Origin: DASPJR01 sp035628505
Lineage (GTDB): Bacteria > Planctomycetota > SZUA-567 > H5-PLA8
DNA length: 64,000 bases
NCBI GenBank assembly: GCA_035628505.1
Contig: DASPJR010000033.1
Location: 1 to 64,000 of the forward strand
Direction of reading: 5' to 3'
Positions 6,599-15,207 of this stretch are shown piece after piece; position 1 is the stretch's first letter, and each line of letters begins with the position of its first letter. Made by a program: the position numbers and the translations under genes. Below the pieces are notes generated by a model. That model saw only the letters and a program-made list of their open reading frames with translations, searched no databases and was not told the DNA's origin.

Positions 6599-9514
6599 AG
6601 GCGGCGCAGTCGTGAGCAGGAACGCAACCAGGTCGCAGAACTCCTGCTCCGTCATCGTTTTCTCGAGGCCTTCGGGCATCAACGAAATCTTTTGCTGAAC
6701 CAGCTTCTCGATCTCGTCGCGCTGGATCGTTTCCAGCACGGCACCCTCGCGCTTCAGAACGATTTTCGTGTCAGACTGTTCGGCCAGCAATCCAGTGACG
6801 ACTTTGCCGGATTTGAGCTTCGCCACCTGCGTGTAGTAGCCATCACCGATAATCAGGTTCGGATCGATGATATTGGCGAGGATCGCGTCGACAGTCTCGC
6901 GGCCGGCGCCAGTCAGTTCGGGGCCGACATCGTTGCCTTTGCCGTAGATACTGTGGCACTGCTGGCACTTGGTCTCGAAAACTTTCCAGCCGGCGACAGC
7001 ATTGCCTTTGTGCTTGCCGAGAACTTCCTTCATCTGCGCGATGACTTGCACGCGTTCGGGGTCGCGCTCGGTTCTGACCGTTCCCCAGGCTTTCACCAGA
7101 CGGGCCGAAAGGGCTTCGTTGTTCATAGCCTGAATCTGCCGCACGTGGTTAGAGTTCACCGCGCCAGTGGGAATCTTCTTCTGTTCCAGCGCGCTCACCA
7201 GAGCTTCCGCTGAGGCGCTCGACTGAACCAGCGCGTTGATGCACTGCGCTTTGAGCTCGCCCGGCAGAGTGTTGAACTTTTCGATCACAAGGGCCGCAGC
7301 CTTCGGATCGTTGAGCGCGCTGATGGCTTCAAGCGCTTCCTTGCGCAGGCTTACGGACGCGTTGGCCTCGGAGACAACCGCGCTGAACGCCTCGAGTGAC
7401 GCCGCATCACGCGCGGCTCCGAGCGCGCGCAGCAGATCGGAGCGCAACGCGACGTTGGCTTTGGGATCAGCGACGATCTTGCGCGCGGCCGCAACCGCCT
7501 GCGCGTCGTTCCACCACATCGCTACAATCGTGGCAGCGCCCGCGGCTTCGCCACTTCCCGCGGCATACTTGCCGATCGCCGCACGCGTCGCCTCATCGAA
7601 CTGTCTGGCGCGCTCGTCGGTTTTTACGCCCGTATTGTTGAATGCATCGATGACGCTGCGCAGTGCAACGGCCGCCTTCGCTTCGTTTCCGAGCACCTTT
7701 TTCACGTCGGCGACCAGCAGCGCCGGATTTTTGCTGCGTACGGCATTGATCGGTTCGCGCAGCCACGCCGCCACTGAATTGCCGAATGTCGTCTGCACGG
7801 CCGCATCGTCGATCAGCGCCAGGACTTCATCCATGCGGGAGGCTGCCAGCGGTTTCAGGTTGTTGTAAATGATATTCGGGATCAGCGGATCGTTCGCGTT
7901 TCCCGCGTTTTTCAACAGCGCAGCGAAGATCGGCAGCGGATCGGGCTCTTTCAGCCGCCCGGAAGCGATGGCGACCTGCACGCGCACTTCCGGCGCCGGG
8001 TCAGCCGCCAGCGACTTGAGCTTTTCATAGATGGGCGCGCTGACTTTCTCCATTTGGCCTACCATGCGCACGCCCCAGTTGCGAATCACCATGTCGCCGT
8101 GCGAGAGCAGCTTCTGATGGAATTCCTCGTCCATCATCTTCTGGCTGCACAGAAGCCAGAGCGCATGCGTTTTCGCGTCGGTCTTGTCGTCGGCGGAGAG
8201 CGCCATCTTCTGCAATGCCGGAATCAGCGCCGGCTCGAAGCGCTCATTTAAGAGCCGCTGCGCCTCGCGCCGCTGCCAGGAGTTTGCATGGCTCAGCAGC
8301 TTGAGCAGCTCATCGTTCGAAAGCTTCGTGAGATCGAAGGGCTTCAGCCGCGGCGTGTCTTTGTAGCTGACGCGGTAAATGCGGCCGTGCTTGCGATCCA
8401 GCCCGGGCGAATCGCGCATGGCGTCCTGATAGCAGTGATAGCGATCGTACCAATCCATGATGTAGAGGCAGCCGTCGGGTCCCACACGCTGAGCCACCGG
8501 CATGAACCAGGCGTCGTTGGCCTGAAGGAAATCTTCGGCGTTCTTCTGCGTGTACGTCGCGCCGTTCTTGGTCACGATATCGCGGTTGATGGCGCTGCCG
8601 TGCAGATTGCCCATCAGCAGCGTGCCCTTGTATTCGTCGGGAAAGGCGTTGCCATCGTAAATCGCCAGTCCGGCGTACGCGGCCATCTGGTGCTTCTGCG
8701 TCGTGATGGAGTTCAGCTTTTTCGTGAACGCCGGATAGGGTCCGCCCTGGCGGTGATAATAACCGGACTGCGTGATGTGGAAGAGATGATCGATGACGCA
8801 GCAGGAGAGAAACCAGTCGCCTTCGCGGTTGAAGTCGAGCCCCCACGGATTGCTGGTGCCTTCGGCGAAGAGCTCGAATTTTTTCCATTTCGGGTGATAG
8901 CGCAGAACCGCGCAGGTGAAATTGTATTTCTGCCCGCCAAACTCAACGCTTGAACCGTTGAATACGCCGTTCATGAAGTACAGCCAGCCGTCAGGTCCCC
9001 ACATCAGGTTGTTGGGCAGTTCGTGGCGGTCGGCGCGTCCAAAGCCGGTGAGAATCACTTCTTCCTTGTCGGCGACGCCGTCGCCATCCGTGTCCTGCAG
9101 GAAAAGAATGTCGGGCGCGTTGGTAATGTAAACGCCGCCATTGCCCATCACGACGCCGCAGGGAATGTTCAGGCCGTCTTTAAAGACAGTGATCTTCTCG
9201 AACTTTCCGTCGCCATCAGCGTCCTCGAGAATCTTGATCTTGTCATTGCCCTTGCCTGCGGAGTGGCGCGGATATTCGACCGATTCGCAGATCCAGATGC
9301 GGCCCTTTTCATCGAATGTCATGGCGGTGGGATTGACGATGAGCGGCTCCGAAACGACGCACTCGACCTTGAATCCCTCCGGCACTTTCATTTTTGCGAT
9401 GGCTTCATCAGGCGTGAGCGCCGGACCGGGCATCGTCTTCTGCGCGTGCGGCGGCTTTTCGCCGGCCAGAGCCACGGCTGAAGCAACCAGAACAAGAACC
9501 AGCATGTGCCGCAT
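6590..9514 (-). CDS. secreted PVC-type membrane-bound dehydrogenase with HEAT repeats and haem domain
   Basis: This 974-aa protein starts at ATG 9514 behind GAGGAA and opens with a signal peptide (MRHMLVLVLVASAVALAGE). Residues about 30-390 form a sugar-dehydrogenase-like beta-propeller (VPEGFKVECVVSEP, DADGDGKFEKITVF, GVVMGNGGVYITNAPDI), the type known as Piru_Ver_Nterm. About 400-790 are HEAT-like helical repeats. The end holds a cytochrome-c-like domain with CQQCH near residue 850 and a candidate axial methionine in SLMPEGL. Such proteins are abundant in Planctomycetes and Verrucomicrobia and are thought to oxidise sugars or similar compounds outside the cytoplasm; the substrate is unknown. 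An AraC-type regulator is transcribed divergently. Confidence 0.88.
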   Translation of the reverse strand: MRHMLVLVLVASAVALAGEKPPHAQKTMPGPALTPDEAIAKMKVPEGFKVECVVSEPLIVNPTAMTFDEKGRIWICESVEYPRHSAGKGNDKIKILEDADGDGKFEKITVFKDGLNIPCGVVMGNGGVYITNAPDILFLQDTDGDGVADKEEVILTGFGRADRHELPNNLMWGPDGWLYFMNGVFNGSSVEFGGQKYNFTCAVLRYHPKWKKFELFAEGTSNPWGLDFNREGDWFLSCCVIDHLFHITQSGYYHRQGGPYPAFTKKLNSITTQKHQMAAYAGLAIYDGNAFPDEYKGTLLMGNLHGSAINRDIVTKNGATYTQKNAEDFLQANDAWFMPVAQRVGPDGCLYIMDWYDRYHCYQDAMRDSPGLDRKHGRIYRVSYKDTPRLKPFDLTKLSNDELLKLLSHANSWQRREAQRLLNERFEPALIPALQKMALSADDKTDAKTHALWLLCSQKMMDEEFHQKLLSHGDMVIRNWGVRMVGQMEKVSAPIYEKLKSLAADPAPEVRVQVAIASGRLKEPDPLPIFAALLKNAGNANDPLIPNIIYNNLKPLAASRMDEVLALIDDAAVQTTFGNSVAAWLREPINAVRSKNPALLVADVKKVLGNEAKAAVALRSVIDAFNNTGVKTDERARQFDEATRAAIGKYAAGSGEAAGAATIVAMWWNDAQAVAAARKIVADPKANVALRSDLLRALGAARDAASLEAFSAVVSEANASVSLRKEALEAISALNDPKAAALVIEKFNTLPGELKAQCINALVQSSASAEALVSALEQKKIPTGAVNSNHVRQIQAMNNEALSARLVKAWGTVRTERDPERVQVIAQMKEVLGKHKGNAVAGWKVFETKCQQCHSIYGKGNDVGPELTGAGRETVDAILANIIDPNLIIGDGYYTQVAKLKSGKVVTGLLAEQSDTKIVLKREGAVLETIQRDEIEKLVQQKISLMPEGLEKTMTEQEFCDLVAFLLTTAPPKK

Positions 9515-9671
9515 GTCGTCATTTCCTCAAAGCATTGTTGTGGGCCTGAAGTCCTGCTTAATGGAATACCGCAAGGACCGCAAGTTTCGGAAAAAAAGGT
9601 CTCCGAGCCAGGCGCATCGTTATCCGAAATTCGCTCATGCCCGGTAAAAAAATCTGCTACACTTCCGCGCC

Positions 9672-10562
9672 ATGGCTGAAGCAATGCGCATTTATATTCA
9701 TGAGGGGCTTTCGGCGGAGCGGCCTGTCAGCGCCGGACGCTGGAACGCGTCGCCTCACGTTTCGGCCCAGCACGTTCACGACAACCTGGAGCTGCTCTGG
9801 AACGAGCGGCCGTTGATCCTGAACATCGGTGGGGAGCGTATCGAACTCGAGCAGCCCCGGCTGGTGCTGATTCCGCCGCTGACGCCGCACATTGCCGAGC
9901 CTGTCGGAAAGCACGATCCGGCGGAGCTCAGCGGCTGCCATGTCTCAGTTCTGGAAGGAGCGCTGCTCGGCGCGCCTGATCAGCCGACGTTGAAAGCCGG
10001 TCCGGTTGAACCCGAAGACAACGCGATTCTCCTGCCCCTGGTAAAACACCTGCACCGGCGGCTGCTGCAGAACAGGAACAAGGTCCCGATTGATCAAAAA
10101 CTTCTGACGCAGGGGCTCATTGCTCTCTTGCGCGATCTGGGATACGGCAGCACCGCGCGGCCGATCCGCAATCTCGATCCAGTGCAGCGCGCGCTGGAAG
10201 AACTCTACGCGCGTTTCCATGAGCCGGATCTGCACATCCAGGACCTGGCGCGCGCGGCCGATTTGAGTCTCGCGCAGTTCCGGCGCGTGTTCAAGCAGGT
10301 CATCGGCGAGCCGCCGCTGTCGTACCTGGCGCGGCACCGGCTGGAGCAGGCGCGCATGCTGCTGATCCAGGACAAGCTGACTGTCGCCGCCGTTGCGCGC
10401 CGCGTGGGCTTCAACAGCCCCGGCAGTTTTTACGAACGCTTCATGAAAGCGTACGGCCACAGCCCGCGCAATAAATCGAAGAAGGCGATCCTGAAAGAAG
10501 TCGCCCGCTCCTGGGCGCCGCCCGGCACGTACCGCAAGAAGAAAACGACGGCAAAGAACTGA
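9672..10562 (+). CDS. AraC-family transcriptional regulator
   Basis: This 296-aa regulator has an N-terminal cupin-like sensing domain (residues about 1-130, with HVHDNLELLWNERP and PRLVLIPPLTPHIAEP) and a C-terminal AraC/XylS DNA-binding domain (about 180-275). Both helix-turn-helix units are visible: LHIQDLARAADLSLAQFRRVFK, split here as LHIQDLARAADLS and AQFRRVFKQVIGEPP, and VAAVARRVGFNSPGSFYERF. The cupin type usually binds a sugar or related ligand. It is divergent from the large dehydrogenase at 6590-9514 with 157 bases between the starts, so control of that gene is a natural inference. A lysine-rich tail ends the protein. Confidence 0.9.
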   Translation: MAEAMRIYIHEGLSAERPVSAGRWNASPHVSAQHVHDNLELLWNERPLILNIGGERIELEQPRLVLIPPLTPHIAEPVGKHDPAELSGCHVSVLEGALLGAPDQPTLKAGPVEPEDNAILLPLVKHLHRRLLQNRNKVPIDQKLLTQGLIALLRDLGYGSTARPIRNLDPVQRALEELYARFHEPDLHIQDLARAADLSLAQFRRVFKQVIGEPPLSYLARHRLEQARMLLIQDKLTVAAVARRVGFNSPGSFYERFMKAYGHSPRNKSKKAILKEVARSWAPPGTYRKKKTTAKN

Positions 10563-10582
10563 ACGGCTCGACGACGGCTCGC

Positions 10583-10870
10583 CTCCCTCTTCCCCTCCGG
10601 GGAGAGGGCCGACGTGAGCGCAGCGAACGCCGGGTGAGGGGTGAGCGCTGATTGCACGCGGCGCGCTGAGCAGTTAACAGAAATTTTTAACATTCGACTT
10701 TAGAAATCAAATTCGGTCGGCGGGTGTGACCGCGGAGCTGCTCACTTTAGAATGTGAAAATTGAACTCTGTTCTGATTCGCGAACTTGCATCGTCGGGTC
10801 GTCGCTACCCCTCATCCCGGTCTCGCTTCGCTCGCTCGGCCTTCTCCCCGGAGGTCCGGAGGTGAGAAGG
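10583..10870. repeat. inverted CCTC-rich repeat pair (REPIN/MITE-like)
   Basis: Two related segments of about 60 bases, at 10583-10643 and 10807-10870, are in inverted orientation and separated by AT-richer DNA. Each contains CTCCGGGGAGA, then GGCCGA, a short GCGAACG/GCGAAGCGA stretch, and GGTGAGGGGT/GGATGAGGGGT. They fill the gap between the AraC-type gene and the 3' end of the following minus-strand gene. A degenerate single copy appears at about 24179-24216. The arrangement suggests a small non-autonomous element or a paired REP. Confidence 0.65.
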
Positions 10871-10879
10871 AAGGCGCAA

Positions 10880-13171
10880 TCACTTCCGCGGCGGCATTTT
10901 TGCAATCCACTCGCGGATGACTTCGACGCCTTTCTGGTCGATCACCGACGAAGCGATGTGAGGCATTCTCCCCTGCCCTGTTTTGTTCATGCGGAAGAGC
11001 AGCATGGAGCGCTCCGGAACGCCCGGAGCGATCACGCGCGGGTCCTTCAACCCGAAATCGCCGTGCGTGACGGGCGCATTCAGCGTCAGTGACTGTTCCA
11101 GCGGCGTGCTCCAGACCAGGTTGAACGGCGAATTTCCGCCGCCCCAGATGCGGTGGCAATGGGAGCAGTTCGCGTGCAGATACGCACGGGCGCGATCGTC
11201 GATCGGCGCGTTTGCGTCCAGCGGATTAGCAAGCTTCGGCACGCGTACTGGTGATTCGGGCGACTTCGGCCTGTGCATGTCGGCGATGCGCTGTCTGAAG
11301 AGGCCGATGTGATCCAGCGCGCGGATCTGATTATCCACGACCTCGCCGTACTTGTGATCCCCATTCATCTGCGCGGTGCTGAGTCCCAGAGGCGGGCCGG
11401 CCGTCTGCGTGTGGCACATCGTACACTGCGCGCGGCTCGGGAAGTGCCAGGTCTGGCTGCGCCTTCCGCCTGGGGCCGAAGGGTCGACGATCTCGTACGT
11501 CTTCTCCGAGCCCTGCTTGCCCTGCAGAATTGCGTCGGTCTGCTCGTCGTTCCAGAGATACGTGTAGAAGCGCCACTGCCCCTGCTCGAAATGCAGGAGC
11601 CGCGTTTCGAGCCGTTTGGCGCTCGAGGGCTTGCCGACTTCCGTCTCCAGCGCGAACGATTTCACGAGCACGGCGCCTTCCGGAAAGCGCCACGCGTTGT
11701 TTTCGTCGTAGTCGATCTTCGCGCCTTTCGGCAGCGCAATAAAGCGTTCCTTGAGCGAGCCGTCTGACCAGAGCGGCGAGTTGACCGTGTAGGGAATCAA
11801 TCCAGGCGCCGGCACGTTGTCTTTTGTCGAGCTGAACAAACCCGTCTCGCTGAGCTTTCTTGGAAACGGCGCGGGCGGCTCGGCCGTGGGCGGTGTCGGA
11901 ATCAGGCGGTAAATTCCGCCGACGTAATCGAGGATCAGAAGTTCGCCGTCTTTATCTTCGCCGAAGCACACGAGTTTCAGCGTCGTTGTGGCCAGTTCGC
12001 GCTGCGCGGTCGCCTTCTTGCCATCGTATTTGAAGCCAAAGATGCGGCCGGTTTCGTAATCGGCGTAGATGTACGTGCCAGTCAGTTCCGGAAGCCGCGT
12101 GCCGCGGTAGACATAGCCTCCGGTGATCGAACGCACTTCTTCGTGATCGTGCTCCACGACGGGTGGGATAATCGGCGAAGGTCCGAGTTTGCGCTCGGGG
12201 AGGAAATCGTGCGTGCCTTCCTTGATCGACCAGCCGTAATTGCCCCCCTTTTCGACGCGGTAGATCATGTCCCACAAATCCTGCCCGACATCGCCGGCCC
12301 AGAGGTCGCCCGTCTGCTTGTCGAAGTTCATCTTCCAGACGTTGCGGAGGCCATACGCATACACTTCGCCGCGCGCGCCTGGCATGGAGACGAACGGATT
12401 GTCGGCGGGAATCGCGTACTGCCGGCCGTTCTCGATCTTGTTGACGTCGATGCGCATGATCGACGCATTGAAGTCTGAAACGTCCTGCCCGGTGTTGTTG
12501 CCGTCGCTCGTTGCCGCGCCATCTCCGGCGGAAAAGTAGAGATAGCCATCGGCGCCAAAGCGCATGCAGCCGCCGTGATGATCGACCGCACTGATCCACT
12601 CGGTAATGATGTGCTCGCTGTTCTCGTCAGCTACAGGTACCTGGGACCAGCGGTCGGTTACGGTGTAGCGGGAAATGCGGACGCGGGCGGGCGTGGGCTT
12701 GGGATCGATGTACGAGACATAAACATAACCGTTGCTCTGGTACTTGGGGTGGAACGTGATGCCCCAGACGCGGCGCTGCTCATTCCAGGCGAGGTATTTG
12801 TGATCTTTGCGGCGGATATCCAGAAACAGTTCAGCACGTTCGACGTTCTGATCTTTTCTGAACGAATAAATCAGGCCGGGGTCTTCGCAGATGAACCAGC
12901 GCTGATTATCGGGCGAATTGGCGATGTCCAGCGGGCGGTCGAAGCGCAGCTTGGGAAACACGCGCTCAACCGTGTACGGCGCCGGCGGCTCGGGAGCGCC
13001 GATGACTTTCGACGTCGTCCACTCCACGCGTTTGTCGAGGCCATACGGTTTCGTTTTATCCAGCCACGGCAGATTGGCCTTGGAGCGCTCAGCGTCGGCG
13101 GCAAAGACGGCAGTTCCGCTTAAGACCACCAAGCACAACAGCGCCACAGATGAAACTCTGGAACACGGCAT
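10880..13171 (-). CDS. secreted sorbosone-dehydrogenase-like propeller with two haem motifs
   Basis: This 763-aa protein begins with a signal peptide (SSVALLCLVVLSGTAVFAADA). A six-bladed glucose/sorbosone-dehydrogenase-type propeller covers residues about 60-430 (FPKLRFDRPLDIANSP, DHHGGCMRFGADGYLYFSAG, AYGLRNVWKMNFD). The C-terminal 330 residues carry two c-type haem motifs, CTMCH near 582 and CSHCH near 668, and end in a cytochrome-like segment with GRMPHIAS. The layout matches the conserved HNE_0200-type family. It probably oxidises a sugar or polyol in the periplasm and passes electrons to haem; the substrate is unknown. The neighbouring upstream gene on the same strand is an SGNH hydrolase, separated by a terminator. 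Confidence 0.85.
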   Translation of the reverse strand: MPCSRVSSVALLCLVVLSGTAVFAADAERSKANLPWLDKTKPYGLDKRVEWTTSKVIGAPEPPAPYTVERVFPKLRFDRPLDIANSPDNQRWFICEDPGLIYSFRKDQNVERAELFLDIRRKDHKYLAWNEQRRVWGITFHPKYQSNGYVYVSYIDPKPTPARVRISRYTVTDRWSQVPVADENSEHIITEWISAVDHHGGCMRFGADGYLYFSAGDGAATSDGNNTGQDVSDFNASIMRIDVNKIENGRQYAIPADNPFVSMPGARGEVYAYGLRNVWKMNFDKQTGDLWAGDVGQDLWDMIYRVEKGGNYGWSIKEGTHDFLPERKLGPSPIIPPVVEHDHEEVRSITGGYVYRGTRLPELTGTYIYADYETGRIFGFKYDGKKATAQRELATTTLKLVCFGEDKDGELLILDYVGGIYRLIPTPPTAEPPAPFPRKLSETGLFSSTKDNVPAPGLIPYTVNSPLWSDGSLKERFIALPKGAKIDYDENNAWRFPEGAVLVKSFALETEVGKPSSAKRLETRLLHFEQGQWRFYTYLWNDEQTDAILQGKQGSEKTYEIVDPSAPGGRRSQTWHFPSRAQCTMCHTQTAGPPLGLSTAQMNGDHKYGEVVDNQIRALDHIGLFRQRIADMHRPKSPESPVRVPKLANPLDANAPIDDRARAYLHANCSHCHRIWGGGNSPFNLVWSTPLEQSLTLNAPVTHGDFGLKDPRVIAPGVPERSMLLFRMNKTGQGRMPHIASSVIDQKGVEVIREWIAKMPPRK

Positions 13172-13245
13172 GTAAGCTGAATCTCCGAAGAAAGCAGAGT
13201 CGAGTTTAACGGTTTTTGCCGGATCGCGAAAGTGTGGGAGCGCTC

Positions 13246-13280
13246 AAAAAACAGCACGAGCCGCCATTTTCTGCGGCTCG
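13246..13280 (-). terminator. intrinsic terminator after the SGNH hydrolase
   Basis: Reading on the minus strand, a seven-base stem GAGCCGC/GCGGCTC (13258-13279) with an eight-base loop is followed within six bases by TTTTTT (complement of 13246-13251). It lies 45 bases after the SGNH hydrolase stop and before the start of the next minus-strand gene, so it probably separates the two transcripts. Confidence 0.75.
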
Positions 13281-13324
13281 CGCGAACACTATAAAAGTGG
13301 TCTCACTTATGGAACCACTTTGAA

Positions 13325-14611
13325 TCACTTTTCCGGCGTGACTGAAATAGCATGCTTGACGGGAACCATGCCCGCGCGGACATAGCGGTGATACGAATCC
13401 TGGATTTCATAGTACGACTTGCGCATGACCTCGAGTTTTGCGGCGATCTCCTTATCCGCTTCCAGCGTCTTGGCCAATCCAGGGAATCCGGTGATCGCGC
13501 CCTTGATCATTGGCGTTTCGTAGCTCTGCTTCTGAGAAACACGGGTGTCCATATTGCGGAAGGCCTCGCTGAACGGATTGGCCGCCATGAACTGTTCGGC
13601 CAGGTTGATTCCCTTTTCGAGCTCTGCTTTGCTGAAGGATTTGCTCTGCCCGCCCCAGTTGACCTGCGCTTTCTCGCCTTCCAGATTCTTGACGATCAGC
13701 GTCAGGCGATTGAGATCCTGGTTGAAGGGGACGAACGGCGCGACGCTCAGCGTGCCCGAAGAAGATTTCACGTCTCCGTTGAAGCAGAACGGATAACGGG
13801 TGCTCTCGATTTCAGCTTTGCCATTTTCGCCAGAGAGAACCTTGTGCCCGCCCTCAGCGCTAGAAGCACCTTTCATATCCACCGTGATGGTGCCGAGATT
13901 GCCATCCAGGCCCATGCCTTTCAGGAAGGCGTACGCCATAAGCAGATGTCCGTTGGGGCCGGGATGAAAACCATCCTTGCCGCAGACGTCGTAGTTTTCG
14001 CCGAGCGCGGCCTTGGCTTTCTCCATCGCGCTGTACATCGCATCGTAGACGTTCGCGAAGGGCATCTTCTGTTCATCGGCGATCTTTTTGGCGATGTCGC
14101 GCAGTGAGGCCAGCGTGGCGTTGTACATCTTGGGCTGTTCGCCGCCGCCCTTGAAGAACTTGAAATCCACGGCGCCCGGCGAGCCGACCACGACAGTCGC
14201 GCCAGAGGCCTTCAGCTTCGTGACGATCTGGTTCATCGCGTTGTAATACGTGTTGCCGGTGCCTTCGTTGAAGGGCTTGTAGCCGCCGTCATTCATTCCG
14301 TAGCAGGTGGTCACGACATTGGGCTCGAAAAGCTTGAGGTCGTTTTCCATGCGGTTCTTAAATCCGCCGGCTGTCTCGCCGCTCCAGCCGTACTGCATGC
14401 ACTTCAAATCGAGTTCAGGCATGCAGGCAATGAGGTAGAGCTCGATGTATTTGCTATAAAGCTTCTGCTCAGTGATTGAATCACCCACGATGGCGACGCG
14501 ATCGCCTTTTTTAAGAACCAGCCCGCCTTCGCCGGCCTGAGTCATCGACAGACTCACTGCGGCAAGGACGGTCCAGACAGCCAGACGAGGACAGATGCGG
14601 CGTGACAACAT
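13325..14611 (-). CDS. secreted SGNH/GDSL-family hydrolase
   Basis: This 428-aa secreted esterase-like protein has a signal peptide (AVWTVLAAVSLSMTQAGE). The SGNH blocks are visible: IVGDSITEQ (nucleophile Ser45), the block-II glycine in the following region, CYGMNDGGY (block III Asn), and KDGFHPGPNGHLLMA (catalytic Asp and His). The extra C-terminal 170 residues form a second domain with beta-rich and then helical content. Family members deacylate carbohydrates, lipids or xylan side chains; the substrate here is unknown. A paralogue with the same two-part layout is at 27694-28938, again beside a large haem dehydrogenase. The start ATG 14611 is placed by the signal peptide. Confidence 0.88.
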   Translation of the reverse strand: MLSRRICPRLAVWTVLAAVSLSMTQAGEGGLVLKKGDRVAIVGDSITEQKLYSKYIELYLIACMPELDLKCMQYGWSGETAGGFKNRMENDLKLFEPNVVTTCYGMNDGGYKPFNEGTGNTYYNAMNQIVTKLKASGATVVVGSPGAVDFKFFKGGGEQPKMYNATLASLRDIAKKIADEQKMPFANVYDAMYSAMEKAKAALGENYDVCGKDGFHPGPNGHLLMAYAFLKGMGLDGNLGTITVDMKGASSAEGGHKVLSGENGKAEIESTRYPFCFNGDVKSSSGTLSVAPFVPFNQDLNRLTLIVKNLEGEKAQVNWGGQSKSFSKAELEKGINLAEQFMAANPFSEAFRNMDTRVSQKQSYETPMIKGAITGFPGLAKTLEADKEIAAKLEVMRKSYYEIQDSYHRYVRAGMVPVKHAISVTPEK

Positions 14612-14679
14612 GCGTGAACTCCTTTACGAAGGTAAACACTTTAAATCCGAGGGAGAATCGTAGTGCGTGCATGGAAAGT

Positions 14680-14712
14680 TTAAAATACAGAACGGCGCTT
14701 CGCAGCGCCGTT
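14680..14712 (-). terminator. intrinsic terminator-like hairpin
   Basis: A perfect nine-base stem (AACGGCGCT at 14691-14699 and AGCGCCGTT at 14704-14712) with a TCGC loop lies 28 bases past the stop of the 145-aa secreted gene. On the minus strand it is followed by CTGTATTTTAAA, a weak T-rich tract. It probably ends the transcript of the giant pseudopilin and its partner. Confidence 0.6.
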
Positions 14713-14740
14713 TGCGATGTTGCAAACTGCCGGTGCGGCC

Positions 14741-15178
14741 CTATAAGCCGCCGCGTTTTCTGCGGAGAACAGGCGCGCCTGGCGGTGCTGCGATCTCATC
14801 GGCGACCAGCCACTTTCCCTTGTCGGCCTTGTCGATAATCTTCCCCATCAGCGTGACTTCCTTTTTGTCGTAAGCACTGAGCACCGTCAGAAATGCGGCG
14901 TTCAAAACCATCACGGGGTAAGCGCCGCCGCCTTCAGAAATGTAGCCAATAACCTTTGGCAGCGGCTTTGCACTGGCAACCTCTTCTGGAAGAAGGCTGA
15001 ACTTTCCCTTCACGGGAATGCGCCCGGAGTTGGCCTTGCCCATCGTATCGATGATTTCCTGGCGCAGCGCTTCTTCTTCCTTTTCCGGGTCAACCTTATT
15101 CTGTCCGGCTTCGCAACTCGTGGCACCAGCCAACAGCAGCAGAAGACAGGATAGAAGCCAGGCGGATCGCGTGCTCAT
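14741..15178 (-). CDS. 145-aa secreted partner of giant pseudopilin (copy 1)
   Basis: This protein of 145 aa starts at ATG 15178 behind GGAG; the frame extends ten codons upstream, but that part has no ribosome-binding site. An N-terminal signal (STRSAWLLSCLLLLLAGATSCEAG) may be a lipoprotein signal, although the lipobox is poor (ATSC). The mature part is charged, then beta-rich (GRIPVKGKFSLLPEEV, KVIGYISEGGGAYPVMVLN, KKEVTLMGKIIDKADKGKWLVADEI), and ends RRKRGGL. A second copy of identical length and with the same RKRGGL end lies at 41998-42435, again just after a giant GspK-like gene. It starts 30 bases after that gene's stop, so the two are probably co-transcribed. Family and function are not recognised. 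Confidence 0.75.
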   Translation of the reverse strand: MSTRSAWLLSCLLLLLAGATSCEAGQNKVDPEKEEEALRQEIIDTMGKANSGRIPVKGKFSLLPEEVASAKPLPKVIGYISEGGGAYPVMVLNAAFLTVLSAYDKKEVTLMGKIIDKADKGKWLVADEIAAPPGAPVLRRKRGGL

Positions 15179-15207
15179 ACGTCGCTCTCCAGAAGTCGTG
15201 CGCAACA

